Part shown: piece by piece, positions 7,956 through 14,742 of the stretch
Position numbering within the stretch: position 1 is the first letter of the stretch
Layout: the number at the start of each line of letters is the position of its first letter
NCBI GenBank assembly: GCA_964404205.1
Contig: CAYOJD010000058.1
Span: 1 to 19,997 of the forward strand
Length of the DNA stretch: 19,997 nt
Reading direction: 5' to 3'
Source of the DNA: CAZWBR01 sp964404205
GTDB taxonomy: Bacteria; Bacteroidota; Bacteroidia; Bacteroidales; Prolixibacteraceae
Notes under the pieces: generated by a model
The model's input: the letters and a program-made list of their open reading frames with translations, nothing else
The model's database searches: none
What the model was told of the DNA's origin: nothing
Position numbers and translations under genes: made by a program

Positions 7956-9479
7956 TCAGAACTGGAAATAGATAAACGGCTGAACGCTGGCACTGCGAAA
8001 TTGATAAATAACAAATACAATTGCCACGGTTACAACAGTTTGAGCCACCCATCCTGAGTCGATAAATCGACCTTGGTACCACACTTTATATTTTTCAGGC
8101 AACCAGTGAATAACATAAGCTATTAACATGATTGTCAAAACGTTTCGATAAGCCAACAGCATTGATGGAATAAGCTGAAAATTCCAACCAGTAGCCAATT
8201 GGTTGAAAATGACAGAGACACTGTCAATGCTGGTTGCCCTGAAGAAAATCCAGGCCAGGCAAACAAGGTGAAAGGTTAAAATTACCCCCGCAATCCTGAC
8301 AAAAGGGTTATTTTTAATTCGGCTGGCCATGCTTAGGCTCATTATCGCTTTATCGAAAGCCAAAGCCAGACCGTGGATACCGCCCCAGATTACAAAACGG
8401 ATATGCGCGCCATGCCATAACCCGCCCAACAACATCGTAATTAGAAGATTAACATATTGCCGAATTTTACCTTTACGGTTGCCCCCCAGCGGAATATAGA
8501 GATAATCGCGCAGCCACGTTGAAAGCGAGATATGCCAGCGTCGCCAAAAATCGGTAATAGAATTTGCTTTATAAGGCGAATCGAAATTTTTAGGCAATCT
8601 AAAACCCAGCAAAAGCGCGGTTCCGATGGCGATATCGGTATAACCACTAAAATCGCAATAAATCTGCAACGCATAGCCGTAAACCCCCAGCAAATTTTCG
8701 AATCCGGAATAAGCACCAGGATTCTCAAAAATCCTGTCAACAAAATTAGCTGAAATATAATCGCTGACAGCCATCTTTTTGACCAAACCATTCAGAATGA
8801 GAAAAACGGCATATCCAAACTCTTTGCGTGTCAGTTTATATTTCTCGTACAGTTGAGGAATGAAATCAGCCGCCCTAACAATGGGACCGGCTACCAATTG
8901 CGGAAAGAACGTGACATAAAAACCAAAGTCAAGGATACTCTTCACCGGTTCAATTTTGCGCCTGTAAACATCAATCGAATAACTGATGGTTTGGAAAGTA
9001 TAAAATGAGATCCCAACCGGCAAAACAATGGTCGAAACATCGAAGTGGCTGCCTGAAAATGAATTAAAAGCAAGCGCCAGATAGTTAGTCACCACAAAAT
9101 TGGAATGAAAAATTGTGTTGACCCACTCTGTAAAAAAATAGGCATATTTGAAATAGGCCAATACACCCATATTAATGACAACACTCGATGAAACCAGCAA
9201 TATTCTTTTACTTTCGGTTCTGGTTTTACCAATAGCCAATGCAATTAGATAATCAACTATAGTCGAGAATATTAAGAGTGAAAAAAAATACCCACCTGAT
9301 TTATAATAGAAAAAGAGGCTGAAAACAAACAGATAAATATTACGGAGTTTATTCGACTTGTAGATTATTGAATAGCCTATCAAAACAATGCAAAAAAATA
9401 TCCAAAAGTAAATCTGGGTAAACAACATCGGCTTGGCCGGGTTATATAAGAACCAGTCTGTGAGTTGGCTAATTTGCAT
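7956..9479 (-). CDS. MBOAT-family O-acyltransferase (AlgI/DltB-like)
   Basis: This is a polytopic inner-membrane acyltransferase of about 507 residues. MBOAT proteins of this branch transfer acetyl or other acyl groups from the cytoplasm across the membrane to an extracytoplasmic polysaccharide or teichoic acid. Hallmarks seen: VLPVGISFYTFQTISY (about 151-166), FFPQLVAGPIVRA, YCDFSGYTDIAIG, FWRRWHISLSTWLRDYLY with His 316, and the invariant GGLWHGA with His 356. The open frame extends 33 codons upstream to 9578 inside the SGNH gene; I choose the ATG at 9477-9479 because MQISQLTDWFLYNP is a normal family N-terminus. The chosen start overlaps the end of the SGNH gene by 11 bases, indicating translational coupling. 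The two SGNH proteins encoded upstream would be its periplasmic partners, as AlgJ/AlgX or DltD are. The polymer and acyl donor are unknown. Confidence 0.92.
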   Translation of the reverse strand: MQISQLTDWFLYNPAKPMLFTQIYFWIFFCIVLIGYSIIYKSNKLRNIYLFVFSLFFYYKSGGYFFSLLIFSTIVDYLIALAIGKTRTESKRILLVSSSVVINMGVLAYFKYAYFFTEWVNTIFHSNFVVTNYLALAFNSFSGSHFDVSTIVLPVGISFYTFQTISYSIDVYRRKIEPVKSILDFGFYVTFFPQLVAGPIVRAADFIPQLYEKYKLTRKEFGYAVFLILNGLVKKMAVSDYISANFVDRIFENPGAYSGFENLLGVYGYALQIYCDFSGYTDIAIGTALLLGFRLPKNFDSPYKANSITDFWRRWHISLSTWLRDYLYIPLGGNRKGKIRQYVNLLITMLLGGLWHGAHIRFVIWGGIHGLALAFDKAIMSLSMASRIKNNPFVRIAGVILTFHLVCLAWIFFRATSIDSVSVIFNQLATGWNFQLIPSMLLAYRNVLTIMLIAYVIHWLPEKYKVWYQGRFIDSGWVAQTVVTVAIVFVIYQFRSASVQPFIYFQF

Positions 9480-10701
9480 TTTTTGAGGAATTAAATTCGG
9501 TGTACGATTCCAAAATCGCTTCAAAAAGCAAGTTTCCCTGCAGTAGGTAACCCTCCTGCGAAAAATGAACTTTATCACGCGCTGCCAGTCCGCTATTCAA
9601 CCACCGGAGCATCGAATTTTTACCCCCCATAACAGTGTATAAATCCCATACTATCAATTTGTGCTGACGGGCTATCCTGAACAAAATCTCGCGCATCGCC
9701 GGTAAATCGTTGTTTGGATAACGCCTCCGTCGGTAGTTGTCGGCTGGTGTTGTCAGAATAATTGCACTCTCAGGAGAAGTTTCCTTTAGCGAAACCACAA
9801 ACTGTTCCATATTTTTTTCAAATGCTGCTCGATCCCAACCTACTGAATAGCAATCGTTAGTTCCCAACGAAACAACAATCAAATCGGGATGCAAAAATTT
9901 CACTTGTGTCAACAATTGATTGCAACGTAAAAAAGAGCGAACCTCTGCCCCATTCACGCCGGCAGTATTGTAAATGATACCCGGAGTCTCCTGATTGAGT
10001 AAAACACCGGTTAATGTAAAACTCTTCTGGCCGGGTAATCTCGCTGCAAACGAACATGTTATATTGTCACTAAAGTTAAGCAACCGGTAGGTCGAAATGA
10101 CGGTTTCAGCGAGAGTATCAGTTTTTTCGGGAAGCAATCCATTGACTCGTAAATGATACGAATCGGGAGTTAATTGAGACATAATTTTAACTTCCTGAAA
10201 ATCGTAAATAACCGGATTATTATCTCGGATATTCAATTGAAAGGTTGCCATCGAATCGTATGTGGACATTGAAATTCCCAACAAACCCAAATCGACAGCA
10301 TTCTCCTGAACGTTACGTTGCGTAATCCAAACACCAGTTCCGGAAGAAGAATAAACAGCTGGTCCATTTGTTTTGGCAGCCCGGTATGGAAAAACAAGCT
10401 CCAGTCCGCCATTACCACCGGGAAACGTCAATTGCATCAATTCGCGCACTTTTCCACTAAAGATATCTGCTTGAATATGAGAATCGCCAATGTGAAGAAT
10501 CCTGACAGTATTATCGCCTGCTATCTGTAAATGGTTTAACTTTTCAACAAAACGATTGAATGTCGAACTATCGCCTCCAAAAGACAGTTCGTTGGCTGAA
10601 GCAACTATAAACGGATAACGACTGTAATCCGAAAGAGGGATTACCTGAGCTTCAAGTCGGAGAGAAAAAAGGGAAACGATAATTAATAAAAAATATCTCA
10701 T
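9469..10701 (-). CDS. Secreted SGNH/GDSL-hydrolase-like protein, MBOAT partner
   Basis: The 410-residue product has a signal peptide (1-19, ending LRLEAQ) and an SGNH-type core. Block I is LHIGDSHIQAD with Ser 74; an NTAGVNGAE stretch at about 245-253 resembles the Gly-containing block II; block III is VVSLGTNDCY with Asn 282; and block V is RDKVHFSQEGY with Asp 376 and His 379. So the catalytic Ser, Asn, Asp and His are all present. It lies 2 bases after its upstream paralogue and overlaps the MBOAT gene. In AlgI and DltB systems, a periplasmic SGNH protein completes transfer of the acyl group to the polymer, so it probably acts in the periplasm as the terminal O-acyltransferase or a matching esterase. 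The polymer is unknown. Confidence 0.88.
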   Translation of the reverse strand: MRYFLLIIVSLFSLRLEAQVIPLSDYSRYPFIVASANELSFGGDSSTFNRFVEKLNHLQIAGDNTVRILHIGDSHIQADIFSGKVRELMQLTFPGGNGGLELVFPYRAAKTNGPAVYSSSGTGVWITQRNVQENAVDLGLLGISMSTYDSMATFQLNIRDNNPVIYDFQEVKIMSQLTPDSYHLRVNGLLPEKTDTLAETVISTYRLLNFSDNITCSFAARLPGQKSFTLTGVLLNQETPGIIYNTAGVNGAEVRSFLRCNQLLTQVKFLHPDLIVVSLGTNDCYSVGWDRAAFEKNMEQFVVSLKETSPESAIILTTPADNYRRRRYPNNDLPAMREILFRIARQHKLIVWDLYTVMGGKNSMLRWLNSGLAARDKVHFSQEGYLLQGNLLFEAILESYTEFNSSKNAN

Positions 10702-10703
10702 GG

Positions 10704-12156
10704 TTAAGGTTTACACGTTCTTACATAATTCTCATAATCAGCCATTAAAGCTTTACACAGAAGCTGAGAAATAATTCGGGAGCCTGCATAATTGAAATGC
10801 GTATAATCTTGTGTGGCCAGTGGCGGATTGGCATTAACCCATGCAACCATCGAATTTTCGCCGCCCATGGCCAGGTACATATCCCAAAACGCACACCCGG
10901 CACGAAAAGCTGCCCTTTTTTGGGCATCTCTGATTTTGACAATATTGGGATAGGATACAAAATCATCGCCATCTTTCATCGACATATCAGAGATTCCGAT
11001 AACCAATATTGGAATTTCTGGCTTCGCTTTCCTCAAATAAGTTAATTGATCATAAACCCATCTTTCGTAAAAAGTGTAATCTTCCAGAATATTGGGAACA
11101 ACATTGACTCCAAACTGATAAATTAACATTTCAACATCCAGCTTCTCGTAAGTCTGTTTCAGATCGTTAAAATCAATTTTTGTAAAGTCGGTACCCGAGC
11201 TGCCTCTCATCGGAATATTGTCGAAAGCTACACCTGGCGCATTTCCGTCGAGCAGAATACCGTATAAATCGGGACTTTGATTGGCTTTAAAACCAATTCG
11301 AACCGATTGGCTTCCGTTGTCGATATTCCATTCGTCTGCGACAACATCATTTGACAAAGAGTACTCTTTCTCGGCAACAATCTGTTCACCTGAAGTAATT
11401 CTCACGGTCAATGGNNNNNNNNNNGGTCAATGGAGCATGTAGCGCTCCTGAAAGAAGTTTAATCGAACTGATATTAAAGCAATTTTTATACGACGACTTT
11501 ATGGGTGTAATTTCCAACCCTGCATTAAAACCCGACGAATCAACACTTACCAATTGAGGGACAAATCGCCCGAAAGAGCCATATGCTCCAAAATGATTGG
11601 TCTGTAATGTGGTATCGCGTCTGCCGTAGGCGGTGTACCTTTTCCATTGCCCCTGCTGTTTGAGTGCAACTTGTAAAGCAACATTTTCGGTCTGAATAAC
11701 CGGAATATAACCGGCTCCGGATCCTCCAAAACGTTCCTGAAATTTCTGTCTTAAATAACCTGTTATGCGATCGCCTTCAATCTGACTGTCGCCGTAATGA
11801 AGAACCCTGATTATCTTATCGTTGTTCAACAACCGAGCATAAAACGGAGCCAACGATGATGTATCTATATTTTCCGACTCAATGGGTTGACGTACCTCGT
11901 CGATAGTTTTTATCATCAGCGAATCAGGAAGCACCCTTGTGGATACTTTTTGTGGAACAGCAGTGTCGGCTTCGCTAATAAGAAGTGGAAGAGCCGGCGA
12001 TGTGACTGCTTTTGCCCGAAAGAAACTTTCTATTGAAGGAAATTCAAGCGTAATTTGATTGCTAATTCTTATCCCTTTTGATGGGAAAAACATGGAGACA
12101 ATCGCAAGAGAAATAATCACTGTCAGGACAAACATCAATATCCGAAAAGGGTTCAT
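10704..12156 (-). CDS. Membrane-anchored SGNH-hydrolase-like protein, first gene of the O-acylation operon (contains an N gap)
   Basis: An N-terminal helix (about 6-24) anchors the protein; a low-complexity linker follows to about residue 95. The SGNH core shows block I LHYGDSQIEGD with Ser 124, a Gly-rich MRGSSGTD near 310 resembling block II, FGVN with Asn 345 (Val replaces the usual Asp after it), and QDYTHFNYAG with Asp 444 and His 447. The gene is cut by ten N at 11415-11424, flanked on both sides by the same 9 bases (GGTCAATGG on the plus strand). Overlapping these gives one frame, APLTVRITSGEQ, and a 477-residue protein; these residue numbers assume that repair. Its ATG at 12154-12156 starts the operon. 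It shares only the fold with the next gene's product, so the two may have different jobs in delivering acyl groups. Confidence 0.85.
11415..11424. other. Assembly gap of ten N with identical 9-bp flanks
   Basis: GGTCAATGG at 11406-11414 and again at 11425-11433 flank the Ns. The two contig ends therefore overlap, and the gap length is probably a placeholder. Collapsing the overlap keeps the SGNH reading frame intact. Confidence 0.9.
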
Positions 12157-12200
12157 ACTGTAATTCAGCTGTTTACTTCATTAAATAATTCATTATTCTG

Positions 12201-12258
12201 CCGCAATCACTATATCTGCTTCTTGAAACCAGAAAAAATCAAAAACCCACCGCAATCA
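12201..12258. repeat. Direct repeat CCGCAATCAC, two copies
   Basis: CCGCAATCAC occurs at 12201-12210 and 12249-12258, 48 bases start to start, in the region upstream of the O-acylation operon. The second copy overlaps the terminator-like hairpin at 12245-12270. It may be a regulator-binding site or a small duplication; nothing more can be said from one sequence. Confidence 0.45.
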
Positions 12259-12270
12259 CAATTTCGATGG
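12233..12270 (-). terminator. Intrinsic terminator on the minus strand, in the leader of the O-acylation operon
   Basis: Read on the minus strand, CCCATCG (12270-12264) pairs with CGGTGGG (12251-12245), including one G-U pair, around a 12-base loop. It is followed by TTTT, GA and TTTTTT (12244-12233). This is a good intrinsic terminator, but no minus-strand gene ends here: the sialate esterase is on the plus strand and the operon start codon is 77 bases further on. It may therefore attenuate transcription entering the operon or end a small RNA. Confidence 0.55.
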
Positions 12271-12287
12271 GCGTCTAAAAATAATCA

Positions 12288-12318
12288 ATTTCAGTTTATT
12301 TCGAATCGATTACTGAAA
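12288..12318. repeat. Inverted repeat TTTCAGT / ACTGAAA
   Basis: TTTCAGT at 12288-12294 is complementary to ACTGAAA at 12312-12318, with a 17-base spacer containing TCGAATCGA. It lies between the minus-strand terminator and the esterase start. It is a candidate operator or leader RNA structure. Confidence 0.35.
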
Positions 12319-12345
12319 ATCAAACTATTATCTTTATGTTATTAA

Positions 12346-12367
12346 AATTGATTTATCGGAATCAATT
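12346..12367. repeat. Inverted repeat AATTGATT / AATCAATT
   Basis: AATTGATT at 12346-12353 and AATCAATT at 12360-12367 form a perfect 8-bp inverted repeat around six bases, 70 bases before the esterase ATG. The size and symmetry suit a dimeric regulator. Immediately downstream, TATTTTCG at 12383-12390 is a one-mismatch match to the TAnnTTTG promoter box. Confidence 0.4.
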
Positions 12368-12437
12368 AAAATCAACATTGTTTATTTTCGTAGCCAAAAA
12401 GAATCTCGTTTGAACAACTAATTTAACAGATTGTAAA

Positions 12438-13823
12438 ATGATTAAGAAGCCTCTAAGCATTATGGCTATTTTGCTGATAGCCATCAATAGTTTTGGCAAG
12501 ATTACCTTGCCATCGGTTTTTACAGACAATATGGTGCTGCAACAAAATACTGAAGTTGCCATTTGGGGTTGGGGTGAACCGAATGAAAAAATTGCACTTG
12601 TAGGTAGCTGGAAAAATACGGATACCATTAAAGTTACCACATCGAACAATGCCCGATGGATAGCACATATAAAAACCATGAATGCCGGTGGACCTTATAC
12701 CCTAAAAATCTCGGGCAGCAGTAAAATTGAGTTACAAAATGTTATGCTCGGAGAAGTGTGGATTTGCAGTGGCCAGTCGAATATGGAAATGAGTGTCAAC
12801 TGGGGCATCAAGAATGGGAACGAGGAAGCAGCCCAAGCCAATTATCCCAACATCAGGTTTTTTCATATAACCAAAATGGGCTCATCAACGTTGCAGGACG
12901 ATTGCAAAGCCAAATGGGAGATTTGCACGCCTCAAACCATGCGGGCAACCAGCGCGGTGGGTTATTTCTTTGGCCGGGAATTGATGCAAAAACTGAACGT
13001 ACCTATCGGATTGATTGTCACAGCATGGGGCGGCACACCTGCTGAGGTTTGGACACCAAAAGAGAAAATTGACAATGACCCTATTCTGAATGCCAACCGC
13101 ATCGACCGCGAATATGATTGGTGGCCGACCAAAGCTGGGGTTACTTACAATTCAATGATACATCCTATTGTACCTTACGGAATTGCGGGAGCAATCTGGT
13201 ATCAGGGCGAAGCCAATGTTACCAAACCTGCGTACTACGCACAACTGATGAAAACGCTGATTACCAGCTGGCGCGAAAACTTTGGGAAAGAATTTCCATT
13301 TTATTTTGTTCAGATTGCCCCTTTCACCTATAGCAACGAAGAGTATGCATACCTGCTCCGCGAACAACAACAAAAAATGATGGAAATACCCAAAACCGGC
13401 ATGGTCATAATCGGCGATCTGGTTGATGATGTAAAAGATATCCATCCCAAGAACAAAACTGATGTTGGGGTAAGGTTGGCCAACTGGGCACTGAACGATA
13501 CCTACGGTCTCAAAACAGCCCCATACAAAAATCCGTCGTTCGAATCGATAAGAATTTTGAAAAACAGTGTTGAAGTAACGTTCAAAAATGCTGAAGGCGG
13601 TTTAATTTCAACAGGCAAGTCGCCTCAAAGATTTGTGATTGCCGGCAACGACCGAAAGTTCATTCCGGCCAAAGCAACCATCGATGGAAACCGTGTGATT
13701 CTATTCGTCAAAGAGATAAAGAATCCGGTAGCAGTGAGGTTTTGTTTCGATAATGCAACCACTCCCGATTTGTTTGGGAAATCAGGGCTTCCAGTTGCAC
13801 CGTTCAGAACCGATAACTGGTAA
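12438..13823 (+). CDS. Secreted sialate O-acetylesterase-type (SASA/SGNH) enzyme
   Basis: The 461-residue product has a signal peptide (about 1-20, ending INSFG) and the organisation of bacterial sialate O-acetylesterases: an N-terminal beta region starting ITLPSVFTDNMVLQQ, then the SGNH-like catalytic domain. The nucleophile motif is CSGQSNMEM with Ser 114; WGGTPAEVW (197-205) and WYQGEAN (254-260) are conserved oxyanion-hole regions; and DIHPKNK carries Asp 334 and His 336 of the triad. Related enzymes remove O-acetyl groups from sialic acid or plant polysaccharides in the periplasm or outside the cell. The name reflects the family; the real substrate may be acetylated hemicellulose or pectin. 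It is divergent from the O-acylation operon and followed by a strong terminator, so it is monocistronic. Confidence 0.92.
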   Translation: MIKKPLSIMAILLIAINSFGKITLPSVFTDNMVLQQNTEVAIWGWGEPNEKIALVGSWKNTDTIKVTTSNNARWIAHIKTMNAGGPYTLKISGSSKIELQNVMLGEVWICSGQSNMEMSVNWGIKNGNEEAAQANYPNIRFFHITKMGSSTLQDDCKAKWEICTPQTMRATSAVGYFFGRELMQKLNVPIGLIVTAWGGTPAEVWTPKEKIDNDPILNANRIDREYDWWPTKAGVTYNSMIHPIVPYGIAGAIWYQGEANVTKPAYYAQLMKTLITSWRENFGKEFPFYFVQIAPFTYSNEEYAYLLREQQQKMMEIPKTGMVIIGDLVDDVKDIHPKNKTDVGVRLANWALNDTYGLKTAPYKNPSFESIRILKNSVEVTFKNAEGGLISTGKSPQRFVIAGNDRKFIPAKATIDGNRVILFVKEIKNPVAVRFCFDNATTPDLFGKSGLPVAPFRTDNW

Positions 13824-13838
13824 TTTCGGCAAAAAATT

Positions 13839-13873
13839 AAAGAGGGAACCAACATCGCCGGTTCCCTCTTTTT
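13839..13873. terminator. Bidirectional intrinsic terminator between esterase and barrel protein genes
   Basis: AAAGAGGGAACC at 13839-13850 is perfectly complementary to GGTTCCCTCTTT at 13860-13871 with a nine-base loop. T runs follow in both directions (TTTTT at 13869-13873 on plus, TTTAATTTTTT on minus). It serves the convergent genes on both sides. Confidence 0.92.
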
Positions 13874-13914
13874 CCGATAATCAAAGCCCACACACCGGGC
13901 TATATTTCTAATGG

Positions 13915-14385
13915 TTAAAGCCTGAAGGTTACGCCAAGCTTTCCACCACTAAATGCGTTTCCACCCCCAAATTCGAGATTGATACCCACTTTGTCGTTAA
14001 AATAGTAACGGCCACCGATCTGAGCACCTAATCCTAAATTTGAATTTCCTCCCTTATAATCGTCACTCCAAAATAGATAACCCAAGTTAAGGCCGGCATA
14101 AAAGTCCCAATTTGACGGAATATTCAAAATCGTGTTGAAATGATAATTACCATTGGCTGAAACACCAAAAACCGAACCTTCATTTGATTTTGAACGGTAT
14201 GATAATTCGCCGCCAACCGTTATATCCTGATGAACCCCGAAATCCAAACCTACATAAACCGGAACACCCCATGATGATAGTCCCACTCCGGCATTAAGTT
14301 GGGTTTTGGTTACCGGACTTTGAGCGAAAACTGTACCGGCAATAAGCACCATAGCAATAACCAATAATTGTTTTTTCATAATCAT
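13915..14385 (-). CDS. Small outer-membrane beta-barrel protein
   Basis: The 156-residue protein has a signal peptide (KKQLLVIAMVLIAGTVFAQ) and alternating hydrophobic/polar, glycine-rich strands such as GLDFGVHQDITVGGELSYR and FYAGLNLGYLFW, ending in an aromatic-rich strand GGKLGVTFRL. This is the look of small OmpA/OmpW-like barrels that are abundant in Bacteroidota; the function is usually unknown. The ATG at 14385 is followed two codons later by another ATG (14379) that gives the more usual MKK start. The same ATG-ATT-ATG-AA arrangement begins the second barrel gene at 17924. It converges on the esterase gene over a shared terminator. Confidence 0.8.
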   Translation of the reverse strand: MIMKKQLLVIAMVLIAGTVFAQSPVTKTQLNAGVGLSSWGVPVYVGLDFGVHQDITVGGELSYRSKSNEGSVFGVSANGNYHFNTILNIPSNWDFYAGLNLGYLFWSDDYKGGNSNLGLGAQIGGRYYFNDKVGINLEFGGGNAFSGGKLGVTFRL

Positions 14386-14742
14386 TTTTTTTAAAATTTC
14401 ACTTTATCGACGATTCTGATTCGTCCCGTAATTTATGGTGGTAACGGCCCACTTTTTGTAACACACATCAATTCCTCAAAAATGCGGTCGCTTATTCTAT
14501 AACAATCACATGACCTTGCAGTTCATTGAAAAGTTGATTGTCTGATAAATTTATAAAAATTGACAATGCAATGCATGCCCAAATTCAATTTGATGATATA
14601 AATATATTTATCATTAAAAGCATTTTATTAAATTTTACAACTTTTCGGGTCTGTCATGTATTGATTATCTATTTAGGAGCACCCCGATAATATAGTTCAA
14701 TTTACTTTTATTATTTTTGAAGCAAACTATCATGCGAAACAA
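14386..14742. other. 357-bp divergent intergenic region, AT-rich
   Basis: No gene is visible between the barrel protein (minus) and the GH127 enzyme (plus). It holds a near-palindrome at 14593-14614 (ATGATATAAATATATTTATCAT, one bulged base), an alternating GCAATGCATGC stretch near 14568, and the candidate GH127 promoter box at 14712-14719. No TAnnTTTG match was found for the minus-strand gene. Nothing else stood out. Confidence 0.5.
14712..14719 (+). promoter_or_regulatory. Candidate -7 box (TATTTTTG) of the GH127 gene
   Basis: TATTTTTG matches TAnnTTTG exactly, 23 bases before the GH127 ATG, which fits a short leader. No clear TTG is seen at the -33 position. A four-codon frame, ATG CGA AAC AAA TGA at 14732-14746, overlaps the GH127 start as ATGA and could affect its translation. 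Confidence 0.4.

Noticed and set aside
9480..9578. 33-codon N-terminal extension of the MBOAT gene
   Set aside because: It lies wholly inside the SGNH coding sequence, is rich in Arg/Cys and unlike MBOAT N-termini; the ATG at 9479 is better.
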